IMG/VR virus record: IMGVR_UViG_3300031111_000014
Location: 1-53,673 of that record
DNA: 53,673 bases
Strand: one strand, 5' to 3'
Source of the DNA: a virus
This document shows, in pieces, positions 40,137 through 48,297 of the stretch (position 1 is its first letter; every line of letters begins with the position of its first letter). Made by a program: the position numbers and the translations under genes. The notes under the pieces were generated by a model that saw nothing but the letters and a program-made list of their open reading frames with translations, was not told where the DNA came from and searched no databases.

Positions 40137-40160
40137 AATAGACCTAAAAGTGATTTTTTT
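40136..40160 (+). promoter_or_regulatory. Intergenic element copy 3
   Basis: GACCT-N4-GTGATTTTTTT at 40141-40160, directly after the terminase stop and 67 bases before the next gene. Less similar upstream than copies 1 and 2. Confidence 0.5.
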
Positions 40161-40227
40161 AAACAAGGTAGGGCGGTAGGTTTAGGGTGAAGGATTAGCA
40201 AGAGGAATCACGGCGAGGAGGTCAAGC

Positions 40228-40461
40228 GTGAAGGTGACGGTGAAAGCAACTAGACACGATGACGAGGTTGACGTTCTGCGGGGCGTTAATTTCAAGTCCT
40301 GCTGTGAGGTGGGGCAGGGAAGCGCCTTAGAGTTCCGGTTTACTGACAATCAGAAAACTGTTAGCTCCCGTACACTGGTTGAGTACGTCGTGATGTTTCC
40401 AGGTTGGCTTGCGGATAGCCGTAGGGCCCTCAAGTCTTTGACCATCGAGGCGGAGGAGTGA
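40228..40461 (+). CDS. Small hypothetical protein
   Basis: 77 residues from GTG 40228 (GAGGAGG). Beta-rich with two adjacent Cys (FKSCCEVG). First of a run of small accessory genes between terminase and portal. Not recognised. Confidence 0.5.
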   Translation: MKVTVKATRHDDEVDVLRGVNFKSCCEVGQGSALEFRFTDNQKTVSSRTLVEYVVMFPGWLADSRRALKSLTIEAEE

Positions 40462-40691
40462 TGATGGGTAACAGTATATTCTATGAAGTATTTCTTTTGT
40501 CCGGGGAGGGAGTCGAGTCTTGTATTTACAAGGTTCTTTTCTATACCAGCGAAGTCCAATGGTGGAGAGAGCCGAAGCAACAAGCCAACCTCAGGGAACG
40601 ATTCATCAAGTCATCACATTATGGCGAAGAATGTAGAATCGTCGATATCCAGCCCGTTAATCTTGACTATTTCGATTCGGTGGTGGGTTAG
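40461..40691 (+). CDS. Small hypothetical protein
   Basis: 76 residues from ATG 40461 (GAGGAG), sharing one base with the previous stop. Aromatic-rich (FYEVFLLSGEGV...VQWWREPK). Not recognised. Confidence 0.45.
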   Translation: MMGNSIFYEVFLLSGEGVESCIYKVLFYTSEVQWWREPKQQANLRERFIKSSHYGEECRIVDIQPVNLDYFDSVVG

Positions 40692-40693
40692 TC

Positions 40694-40855
40694 ATGCCGC
40701 GTTACGTCAAGAAGCCGGTGGAGGGGCCGACCACGGAGTTCATTGCTGCGATGTGGTGTATTCACGATGCAGCCATAAGGTGTCCGCTTGGCGAAGTCGA
40801 AACAATAACCGACATCTTCACCGCCACGTACGACAAGGTGGAGGCCAAGCGATGA
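40694..40855 (+). CDS. Small hypothetical protein
   Basis: 53 residues from ATG 40694, ATGA overlap with the next gene. Contains TEFIAAMWCIHDAAIRCPLG. Coding supported by packing and the overlap only. Confidence 0.45.
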   Translation: MPRYVKKPVEGPTTEFIAAMWCIHDAAIRCPLGEVETITDIFTATYDKVEAKR

Positions 40856-41040
40856 CTGACGCGGAGAAGATCGAGAGGTTGGGAAGGGAGTTGGATGAGC
40901 TGGACGACTTCACTGACAGGCTCGTGCAAAAAGTAATATCCCTCGACACCCGCCTGTCCGCGCTGGAGAAGCGGGATGGCTTTGACGCTAACAAGACCAC
41001 ATACCCAAGTGACTACAAAGACCAGGAGCCGCCGCGATGA
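40852..41040 (+). CDS. Small coiled-coil protein
   Basis: 62 residues. One long coiled coil (EKIERLGRELDELDDFTDRL) and a polar tail. ATGA overlaps at both ends. Unknown. Confidence 0.5.
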   Translation: MTDAEKIERLGRELDELDDFTDRLVQKVISLDTRLSALEKRDGFDANKTTYPSDYKDQEPPR

Positions 41041-41255
41041 CCTTCTCTGAGGCGCTGGAGTTGTTGAAGCAGGGGAGGAAGGTGCGTAGGCATAGTTGGC
41101 ACCCCGAAGTGTATCACTTTATGAACAATAGTAAGGGCGAGTGGCTGAGTGGGCACTTGATGATTCATTTACCGCAAGGTGATTCGGGTGCTAGTTATTT
41201 CAGCGAGGATATATTCTCTGACGACTGGGAGGCGGTGTGGCCATGTGGCGAGTGA
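41037..41255 (+). CDS. DUF2829/Tad2-like protein, candidate anti-Thoeris
   Basis: 72 residues: TFSEALELLKQGRKVRRHSW...FSEDIFSDDWEAVW fits the DUF2829 outline (FxEALexLk-G-kvrR-xW at the start, D-l-f-a-DDWevv at the end). Tad2 proteins of this family bind the Thoeris signal molecule and block that defence. Whether this member does is not shown; many DUF2829 proteins are untested. In an accessory block where such genes gather. Confidence 0.55.
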   Translation: MTFSEALELLKQGRKVRRHSWHPEVYHFMNNSKGEWLSGHLMIHLPQGDSGASYFSEDIFSDDWEAVWPCGE

Positions 41256-41437
41256 AGGCGATAGGGACAGCACTGATCTGTACGGCCCTGTGGTACGGTT
41301 TATATAAGGCCGTGCTCATGGTGGGGCAGCGGCTGGGTTGGGGCAACCTTGTAGTCGGCGCAGTTCTTGTGGGGATGTTCACTTATTATACTGTCGGTTG
41401 CTACGACCGCTTCCGCCCCGACAAGGAGGAGAAATGA
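41243..41437 (+). CDS. Small two-helix membrane protein
   Basis: 64 residues from ATG 41243, overlapping the Tad2-like gene. Two membrane helices (IGTALICTALWYGLYKAVL; NLVVGAVLVGMFTYYTVG). ATGA overlap with the next. Unknown. Confidence 0.5.
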   Translation: MWRVKAIGTALICTALWYGLYKAVLMVGQRLGWGNLVVGAVLVGMFTYYTVGCYDRFRPDKEEK

Positions 41438-41805
41438 TCGGCTGGCTGTTCTTCATCCTCTGGCTGGCATACCTCGGACACGCCTGGTATCGGTGGGTAA
41501 GGCGTGACGACCCGTTGAGACAGAGGCTCCCCGATGGTTCAACGAGGCTCGATCGCGCAAAAAGGAATAACAGCTTGATGTATCGAGAATACTACGACAT
41601 GACCCAGCCAGCGCAGGAGTTGGAAGCGTTCAGGGCCGACCTCGAAGCTGAACTCCAGAAACATTGCCCGGACATTAAAGTCGAGATAGCGCAGATAGGT
41701 GACGCTGGGACGTTGGACATCTCTAACCTTGCCGCCCAACCCAACATCCCAACTTTCCGATCTCGCCTCTCCGACCGATTCCGCGAAATGGGATGGGACC
41801 AATGA
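41434..41805 (+). CDS. Membrane-anchored hypothetical protein
   Basis: 123 residues from ATG 41434 (AAGGAGGAG). N-terminal membrane helix (IGWLFFILWLAYLGHAWY), then a soluble part with AQELEAFRADLEAELQKH. Stop overlaps the glycosyltransferase start. Unknown. Confidence 0.5.
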   Translation: MIGWLFFILWLAYLGHAWYRWVRRDDPLRQRLPDGSTRLDRAKRNNSLMYREYYDMTQPAQELEAFRADLEAELQKHCPDIKVEIAQIGDAGTLDISNLAAQPNIPTFRSRLSDRFREMGWDQ

Positions 41806-42791
41806 GTAAGCCCCTCGTCGTCTTCATCTCGATCCACGATTGGGCTAACTCCACCTACGAAGCGGTGCAGGCTATCAACCATGTCGGAGAGATTGATGCC
41901 CGGCATATCGTGCTCTGGGAGCACCCGTGGCAATATCCCCACGACCTGTGCATCCCCGTTGCCGGGTCGTCAATGCCAGCACGTAAGCACCCCAGGTTCT
42001 TCGAGGCGATGGACCTGCTTAACCGGGCCGACCTGGTACATCTGTGGAATTGTGAGTGGCGGGACTTTTCGAACGGTGCCCTGCATGGCAACATCCTGGC
42101 AGAGCCGTTCCCCGTCCCGGTCGAGAAAGTAAAATCCTGCTCATATACCGGGAGCCAGTACCGTAAGTTTCACTCACAAATAAACCCCCGCCTGAGAGGG
42201 CAGGGGTTAAAGCTGGCAGTGCAAGATCCCTGTTTCCATTGGCCCGATGAAATAGACGAGACTTTCATCCCGCATGCCGTGAACACCGATGAGCTGACAC
42301 CTTTGCCGATCGGCTTGCGGGATCCAGAAACTATTGGCTGCTACAACCCCGGCCGACCCAACTACGACGCCGAAATAAGGCTGCTGCGCAACGCCCTCGA
42401 TAAGGAGTACATTCAGTGGAAGCTGGTTATGGACCGGCTGCCGATATCACACCGGGACCACCTGAAGCAGGTAGCCAGGTGTCGATTCTTCTTCCAGTCG
42501 GTCTGGCGGGAGACCGGGACTTTCGGCAGATCGGCCCTTGAGGCCTGCTCGATGGGTGTCCCGACGTTCTCGATGATCTCCGACGAGGCCAGACAGCGGG
42601 GCGAGGTAGGTGGCTTTGACGACCCGGCGATTATCCACGTTACCGAACAGACGCTCGAGGACGTGATAGCCGAAACGATCAAGGCCAACTACGACGAGTT
42701 AAGTCACAGATCCAGGCAGTGGGTAATTGACCACTACAGCTATCCGGTAGTGGGGCGGATGTACACCGAGTTCTTTAGGGGGGTGGAGTGA
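41802..42791 (+). CDS. Glycosyltransferase, GT-B fold (GT4-like)
   Basis: 329 residues from ATG 41802 (ATGA with the previous stop). C-terminal nucleotide-sugar-binding half recognisable: IPHAVNTDEL, then CRFFFQSVWRETGTFGRSALEACSMGVPTFS, the E-x7-E type GT4 signature region, and a final helix RSRQWVIDHYSYPVVG. Transfers sugar from a nucleotide donor. Target may be host surface glycan, phage protein or DNA; a second such gene lies among the head genes. Confidence 0.7.
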   Translation: MSKPLVVFISIHDWANSTYEAVQAINHVGEIDARHIVLWEHPWQYPHDLCIPVAGSSMPARKHPRFFEAMDLLNRADLVHLWNCEWRDFSNGALHGNILAEPFPVPVEKVKSCSYTGSQYRKFHSQINPRLRGQGLKLAVQDPCFHWPDEIDETFIPHAVNTDELTPLPIGLRDPETIGCYNPGRPNYDAEIRLLRNALDKEYIQWKLVMDRLPISHRDHLKQVARCRFFFQSVWRETGTFGRSALEACSMGVPTFSMISDEARQRGEVGGFDDPAIIHVTEQTLEDVIAETIKANYDELSHRSRQWVIDHYSYPVVGRMYTEFFRGVE

Positions 42792-43318
42792 TGGAATGGT
42801 TGCTTGGCTTATTTATCGCCGCATTTTGTGTCGTTGGCTATTACGTGGTCGATGTTCTTGACGACATCGCCACTATCCTGCGCGACAAGATGGAGGTCAC
42901 GAAAGTCTGTGACTGCGGGGGAGTAAAATGCCCCGAATGTGGCAGTTTCGATGTGACCCCCCATGTCAACACATTCACTTGTCAATGTGGGCATGATTTT
43001 GCGGTCGTTGTGTCCAAGGACTGTCAATGCGACCACACTTTTCACGCCAAGTCGGTTGACGACTGCGATGAGCATGGCAACGAATTGTGTTCCTGTGACG
43101 AACCCGATGAGCAGTTTTCAAGAGAGGTAGACTGCCACCCCGACGGCTCTGAGCGATGGGGGCATTATTATTGCGGTAAGTGTGGCAAGACAGTCCCGCC
43201 GGTAGATGACGGCGACTGCGACGAGCATGGGGTGCAGGGTGACGTTGTACTCAAAAAGAGTACAAGCGTACTCAAAAAGAGTACAACCCCCGATTACGTC
43301 CCCCCGGAGACGGAGTAG
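42788..43318 (+). CDS. Cys/His-rich membrane-anchored protein
   Basis: 176 residues. One N-terminal membrane helix (4-24), then about 20 Cys and many His in pairs (CDCGGVKCPEC, CQCGH, CQCDHTFH, CSCDEPDEQ, CGKCGKT), suggesting several zinc ribbons, ending in a repeated VLKKST. No enzyme motif. Possibly a membrane-tethered metal-binding or redox protein. Unknown. Confidence 0.5.
   Translation: MMEWLLGLFIAAFCVVGYYVVDVLDDIATILRDKMEVTKVCDCGGVKCPECGSFDVTPHVNTFTCQCGHDFAVVVSKDCQCDHTFHAKSVDDCDEHGNELCSCDEPDEQFSREVDCHPDGSERWGHYYCGKCGKTVPPVDDGDCDEHGVQGDVVLKKSTSVLKKSTTPDYVPPETE
43247..43284 (+). repeat. Tandem pair of GTACTC-AAAAA-GAGTAC hairpins
   Basis: Two identical 17-base inverted repeats (43247-43263 and 43268-43284), 21 bases apart, at the 3' end of the Cys-rich gene. 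In-frame duplication (VLKKST twice). Confidence 0.8.
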
Positions 43319-43321
43319 ACG

Positions 43322-43543
43322 ATGACCCGCGTCACCCCATACATAGCGATCTGCTTGGTCGTCTTCGTCTGCGCTCTGTTCATACAGGACAACGCCCTCG
43401 GTCGGCTCGGCACTTGGGATGGTCTCTGGTGGGCGGCCGTGAAGGCGCTCATTGTCGTGGCGGTGTTCATATCCCTGACAATCGGTGAAAAGATTATCTC
43501 CGGCGTATCCCGGCTACTGCGGCAGTGGATATGGGGAGAGTAA
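43322..43543 (+). CDS. Small two-helix membrane protein
   Basis: 73 residues. Two membrane helices (YIAICLVVFVCALFIQ; AAVKALIVVAVFISLTIG). Last accessory gene before the portal. Unknown; holin-like topology but far from the lysis genes. Confidence 0.5.
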   Translation: MTRVTPYIAICLVVFVCALFIQDNALGRLGTWDGLWWAAVKALIVVAVFISLTIGEKIISGVSRLLRQWIWGE

Positions 43544-43571
43544 CCATTTGATGGCGGAAACGACATTATGA

Positions 43572-45677
43572 TTGGCTGACATAGAAAAGATTAAGGCAGC
43601 GCTACGGCCGTTCTTTCCCCTGGCCCCTGGCGCCGCGGTGAAGTCGAACCCTATCGGCCCACTCACAGTGGGGTTGCCTTTCGGGGGGTTGACGCAGCCG
43701 CACCCGTTCGATTTCCATTCCCACTTAAAGGTATATCTGGTTAACGTCCACGCCTTTGCCGCTCAAAGGGCAATCGCCCGCGACGTGGCCGCCGTTCCCC
43801 TGCTTGTTCAAGAACGCAAAACCGTTGATGGCAAATTGACGTGGGAGACCATCGAGGACGGCTCGACGACCAGGGAGCGGGATCTGTGGGACATCGTCAA
43901 TCACCCCAACAATACCGAGACGTCCGGCCAGCTCATCGAGCGCATGGTTCTATCCCTGCTCGGGACGGGCAACGGGTACTGGATATTTGACGACGATGAC
44001 AAAGAGTTCCACCACGTCAACCCGTGTTGGGTGCACGTCAAGTGCGACGCCAACGGAAACCTCGAAGAGTACAAGATAGAGAATAAGGGTAAGAAGTTCA
44101 ACGCCGACATCGATTCGCTTATCCACTGGAAACTGGCGAATGCGGACGGCGAGTTCTACGGTGTCCCCCCTTCGACGGTCATTAAAAAGACGATAATGAC
44201 CAAGCTCGCCCTCAATCAATATCTCCAGAACTTCTTCTATAAGAACGCCCTGCCGGGGATGTCGTTTACTACCGATCAGGACATTACCCCGGAGCAAAGG
44301 GATGAGACCCGCAAGGAAATCAATAGACTTTACTCCGGCCCCGAGAATTCACACGGCGCCATAGTCCTCTCGAACGGTCAGAAGCTCGATCGTCTGTCTC
44401 ACAACATGAAGGACTTGATCCCCGGCGAGATAGAGACGCTGGTCAAGCGGGAAGTCCTGGCGGCCTATGGTGTGCCACCGGCCAAGTTGGGCGACCTTGA
44501 TGGTGCTAGTTACGCCAACGCCAACATCCAGGAGAAATTCTACTACGAGGGGACCATCTGTCCGATAGGCCGCATGTTCGCCGACGTATTCAACATGCAG
44601 TTCGTCATCCCGCAGTACGGTAAGCAATTACGGGTGAAGTGGGCCGAGGATACCATTCAGGCGTTGCAGCCCGACGAGAACGAAAAGGGTAAGCGCTTGG
44701 TTGGGTACGTTAACGGGGGGATCATGACGCCCAACGAAGCTCGGGGAAAGATTGGATTGGGGGCTATCGATGGTGGCGATGAGCTTAGGCGGACATCATC
44801 GATCGAGAGCCTCCTCGGACAGAGCGGAGATGATAAGGGCGCGGAAACGCCATCGCCTCGCCGTATTATCCGGGTCGTCCAAGGCAAGTCTGAGGACGAC
44901 CCCCGCTCACAAATTAGAGAACTTCATAAGGTCAAGATCACGACACTTGAGCGCAAGTTCGTGGTCATCCTGAATGCTTTCTTTGATGGTCAACTCGACC
45001 GCGTACTGACGGCCCTCGACAAGATGGCGGTACACGGCAGGATCAACCCAGCCCTGCTGTATGCAGTCTCTACGAAGGACGATGCGGAAGATGATGCGGG
45101 TAAGTTGATTAACATTGAGGCCGAGAACGCCGCCTTGACGGCCTCAACCGGCACCTTTGTCCGCGAGGCAGTCCACAAGGCGGGAGAAGATGCGATAGCC
45201 GAGATAGGGGCGGATCTGGCGTTTAACGTCGACAACCCCGAGGTCGCTGCCATGATCGAGACCTTCCACAACCGAATGCACAACGTAAACGATTCGGTCT
45301 ACGGGGATATCAAGAAGATCCTACGGCGGGGCTACGATGAGGGGCAGGGGATATCTGAAATAGAGAAAGCTATCAGGGACAAGTACCAAGAGTTCCCCAA
45401 GTTCCGATCGACGCGGATCGCCACGACCGAAATGAACGGCATGGTTAACGGTGGCGCCGATGAGGCCTATCGGATGGGGGGTGTGACGAAAAAGATGTGG
45501 ATATCGGCCTTCCTGGACACTTCAAGGCCAGAGCATACGGCCGCCGACGGCCAGATAGTGCCGATCACCAGCCGATTCCAAGTCGGGGGCGAACTGCTCA
45601 AGTACCCGGGCGACCCCGGGGGGTCGGCCTACAACGTAGTCAACTGCTACTGCAAAGAGATTCCGGTAGTCGACTGA
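43572..45677 (+). CDS. Portal protein fused to Mu gpF-like head morphogenesis domain
   Basis: 701 residues from TTG 43572; an in-frame stop at 43569 excludes any earlier start. Residues about 45-410 match HK97-type portals (HAFAAQRAIARDVAAVPL, LSLLGTGNGYWIF, AYGVPPAKLGD). The C-terminal 120 residues (FRSTRIATTEMNGMVNGGADEAY, DTSRPEHTAADGQIV, VNCYC) are the phage head-morphogenesis (Mu gpF) domain. Usually two genes, here one. Forms the packaging vertex; the added domain probably enters the prohead. Confidence 0.9.
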   Translation: MADIEKIKAALRPFFPLAPGAAVKSNPIGPLTVGLPFGGLTQPHPFDFHSHLKVYLVNVHAFAAQRAIARDVAAVPLLVQERKTVDGKLTWETIEDGSTTRERDLWDIVNHPNNTETSGQLIERMVLSLLGTGNGYWIFDDDDKEFHHVNPCWVHVKCDANGNLEEYKIENKGKKFNADIDSLIHWKLANADGEFYGVPPSTVIKKTIMTKLALNQYLQNFFYKNALPGMSFTTDQDITPEQRDETRKEINRLYSGPENSHGAIVLSNGQKLDRLSHNMKDLIPGEIETLVKREVLAAYGVPPAKLGDLDGASYANANIQEKFYYEGTICPIGRMFADVFNMQFVIPQYGKQLRVKWAEDTIQALQPDENEKGKRLVGYVNGGIMTPNEARGKIGLGAIDGGDELRRTSSIESLLGQSGDDKGAETPSPRRIIRVVQGKSEDDPRSQIRELHKVKITTLERKFVVILNAFFDGQLDRVLTALDKMAVHGRINPALLYAVSTKDDAEDDAGKLINIEAENAALTASTGTFVREAVHKAGEDAIAEIGADLAFNVDNPEVAAMIETFHNRMHNVNDSVYGDIKKILRRGYDEGQGISEIEKAIRDKYQEFPKFRSTRIATTEMNGMVNGGADEAYRMGGVTKKMWISAFLDTSRPEHTAADGQIVPITSRFQVGGELLKYPGDPGGSAYNVVNCYCKEIPVVD

Positions 45678-45740
45678 TACTGAGATCAACAACTGAGTCA
45701 ATAAACACACAACCTTTGATGGCGAGGTAGGTTATGGAAT

Positions 45741-47942
45741 TTGGATAGACGAGATAAACCGAAGGACCTGAAATGGCGTCCCGGTTTGGAGTTTAAGTCC
45801 TCCGAGCCGAAATCAAAGAATGCCATTATGGTCATCTCGGGGTACGCATCGACCAACGACGTGGATGCCTATAACGAGATTGTCGAACCTACCGCCTTCG
45901 CTGAGACGATGGCGGATTTTATGAAATTCCCGATGCTTCTATTCGGGCACGATTGGTATTCGAAACCAATCGGCAAAATCACCAAATGGGAACTTGACGA
46001 GCGCGGCCTGTGGATCGAGGCGGAGATCGCCGACACCGCAGAAGGCAACGACGTCAAGAAGCTGATCGAGTTTGGCATACTGAAGGCCTTCTCAATCGGT
46101 TTCTCTACCCTCGAACGTTCTGAACCGGACGACGACGGTGGGGCCGCGGTGATCCGCAAGCTCAGACTGTATGAGATTTCGGTCGTGAACATCCCGGCCA
46201 ACGAGACCGCCTTGCTCGATAGCATCGAGCACTCCGGCCTCGCCCTGAAGTCTCTCAGCCTTGACGAGCTTACCAATCCTGTAGAACACAAGCCCTCGGA
46301 TGGCGGGGATAATCATTCAACAAGAAGGGAGTCCAATCATATGGGCGCTATCGACCAAGACGCTCTTGAGAAGATCAAGAACGCAGAGAAGATGGTCGGC
46401 GAGCATAAGACTGCCCTGGAGACCGTGTCCGGGGAACTTGCCAAACAAAAGGAACTTGCCGAGGAAAACGCTCGCCTCGTCAAGACCCTCCAGTCAAAGC
46501 TGGACGAGTATAAAACCAACATCTGGACACCGGCAGAGCAGAAGACCTTCGCCGAGAAGATCGGCGTTGATCTGGCCGAAGTCCAGAAGTCCCTGCAGAA
46601 AGTGCAGGCCGGTCGGAACATCCAGAAGGCGCAAATGCCCTTTACCGAGTTCCTGGTGAAGCAGCACGGCCGGATGGTGCCGAAGCATGACGACGGCCGT
46701 TCGTTTGAGCCGCTCGAAGCCAAGGCCTACCTGCTCCTGCAGGCGCCGGTGAAGTACGACGATTCCGAGCAGGCCCGCAACCTGAAGCTGTTGCGTGACC
46801 TGGCCGACACCGTCGTCATTGTGAACGCCTACATGAGGGGCCTGCAGCGCCAGGGTACGCTCACGTCGCCCTACCGCGGGCCGCAGTCTCTGAAGTCATA
46901 CAAGATGTTCCGCGACATGCTGGACATCGTTGACCCCGAGTTCGCCAAGGCGATGTATTCCACGGCCACCGGGTACGGCGACGAGTGGGTGCCTACTCTC
47001 ATGGGCGCCAACCTGTACGACTACTACAGGCTGAACACCGTCGTGGAAAACTACATCGAGCACTTCAATATGCCGTCGAACCCGTACGACTGGCCGATCA
47101 AGAGTGGCGTCCTGTCGTCCTACCTGGCCAGCGAGGCCGCCGTGGATAACCCGGACGAACTGACCAAAACCCGGCTGGCCACCAGCAAGGTCACGTTCAC
47201 GACCGGCACCCATGCGGTTGCTGTCCCCGTGTCCCCTGAGCTGATTGAGGATTCGGTCATCAACATTGCCCAGGAGATCGGCATCGAGATGATGAAGGCT
47301 ATGGCGACAGGCTTCGAGTCGGCCATCCTGAACGGTGACGACACGTCGACCCACCGTGACACTGGCGCCAGCTATACCAACAACGTCAGCGTGGAGACCC
47401 ACGAGGATGGTTTGCGGTATCTAGCCGTCGATCGTTCGGCCACCTTCAACATTCAGTCCACCACGGCGACCTATGGTGACGCCTCCTCGACGTTCACTGC
47501 CAAGGACGTACGGTATCTGCGACTAAAGAAAATGGGGGCTTACGGTGTCAACCCGCGTGAACTCGTTTACGTCACATCGCAGGACCCCTATATGCAGATG
47601 CTGTCCTGGGACGAGAACACTATGGGCGGGCGCTACATGGCTAATTCGACCTATCGTGAGGGCGAAATGACCATGTTTGACGGGTCGCCGGTCCTCGTGA
47701 GTGCTCAGTTCGCCGAGACCCTGAACTCCTCCGGTGTCAACAATGGCTCCAGTTCGACGAAGGGTTTAGTTTGCTTCAATAAGACCGCGTTTAAGATCGG
47801 CGAACGGCGCGGCTACACCGTTGGATACGAGTTCAATCAGCGCACACAGCAGATGACCTTCGTGGCCACCGCCCGGAAGTCCTTCAAGTGCATGGCCCCG
47901 TCGACCCAGGACCCCGTAGCCTACGGCATCAACATCGCGTAA
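45741..47942 (+). CDS. Prohead protease fused to major capsid protein
   Basis: 733 residues from TTG 45741. Residues 1-165 are an HK97-type prohead protease with H70 (FGHDW), S118 (KAFSIGF) and E145 (LYEISVVNIPANE). A coiled-coil scaffold-like segment (about 205-260) and an HK97-fold capsid protein (about 330-733: TGYGDEWVPT, YDWPIKSG, GDDTSTH) follow without a stop. An internal in-frame ATG at 46341 (residue 201) has AAGGGAG upstream, so the capsid protein can also be made separately. Assembles and matures the head. Confidence 0.9.
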   Translation: MDRRDKPKDLKWRPGLEFKSSEPKSKNAIMVISGYASTNDVDAYNEIVEPTAFAETMADFMKFPMLLFGHDWYSKPIGKITKWELDERGLWIEAEIADTAEGNDVKKLIEFGILKAFSIGFSTLERSEPDDDGGAAVIRKLRLYEISVVNIPANETALLDSIEHSGLALKSLSLDELTNPVEHKPSDGGDNHSTRRESNHMGAIDQDALEKIKNAEKMVGEHKTALETVSGELAKQKELAEENARLVKTLQSKLDEYKTNIWTPAEQKTFAEKIGVDLAEVQKSLQKVQAGRNIQKAQMPFTEFLVKQHGRMVPKHDDGRSFEPLEAKAYLLLQAPVKYDDSEQARNLKLLRDLADTVVIVNAYMRGLQRQGTLTSPYRGPQSLKSYKMFRDMLDIVDPEFAKAMYSTATGYGDEWVPTLMGANLYDYYRLNTVVENYIEHFNMPSNPYDWPIKSGVLSSYLASEAAVDNPDELTKTRLATSKVTFTTGTHAVAVPVSPELIEDSVINIAQEIGIEMMKAMATGFESAILNGDDTSTHRDTGASYTNNVSVETHEDGLRYLAVDRSATFNIQSTTATYGDASSTFTAKDVRYLRLKKMGAYGVNPRELVYVTSQDPYMQMLSWDENTMGGRYMANSTYREGEMTMFDGSPVLVSAQFAETLNSSGVNNGSSSTKGLVCFNKTAFKIGERRGYTVGYEFNQRTQQMTFVATARKSFKCMAPSTQDPVAYGINIA
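46325..46343 (+). promoter_or_regulatory. Internal ribosome site and start for the capsid part
   Basis: AAGGGAG (46325-46331), 9-base gap, ATG at 46341 in the same frame as the protease. It would yield a 533-residue scaffold-capsid product in addition to the fusion. Confidence 0.6.
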
Positions 47943-47960
47943 GAAAGGAGACTATTATAT

Positions 47961-48221
47961 ATGGCTGGAATGACCAAAGCCAAAGACGCCCTGTGCCTGA
48001 AGACGGCTAAGGCAACTGGGACTACCACCTCCGGGAACATCACCATTTCTGGTATTGCCACGGAGGATCAACTGGTGCAGGTGCTGTGGATCTCCGATGG
48101 GACCGCGGCCTCTGACGACAAGACCGACGTTACGTCGATCAGCGCCGCAGACACTATCGTCTGCACGGAGACCACGACTGCGGGGGCCGTTATCGTCATG
48201 TACGCCGACGCCTCGCAGTAA
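47961..48221 (+). CDS. Small head decoration-like protein
   Basis: 86 residues, GAAAGGAG upstream. Beta-rich, Thr/Ala/Asp-rich (TTTSGNITISGIATEDQLVQVLW). Position directly after the capsid gene and composition fit a head decoration or fibre protein. Followed by a strong hairpin. Confidence 0.55.
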   Translation: MAGMTKAKDALCLKTAKATGTTTSGNITISGIATEDQLVQVLWISDGTAASDDKTDVTSISAADTIVCTETTTAGAVIVMYADASQ

Positions 48222-48247
48222 CCGCTTCGATATCTCCATTAACCCAA

Positions 48248-48270
48248 GGCGGGGGTTTCGTGCCCCCGCC
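48248..48270 (+). terminator. GC-rich hairpin after the capsid genes
   Basis: GGCGGGGG / CCCCCGCC, 8 perfect pairs, 7-base loop; followed by TATTTG, a weak T-run. Partial terminator or mRNA-stabilising end that would favour capsid message. Confidence 0.6.
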
Positions 48271-48297
48271 TATTTGAAAGCAAAGGATGGCACACGG

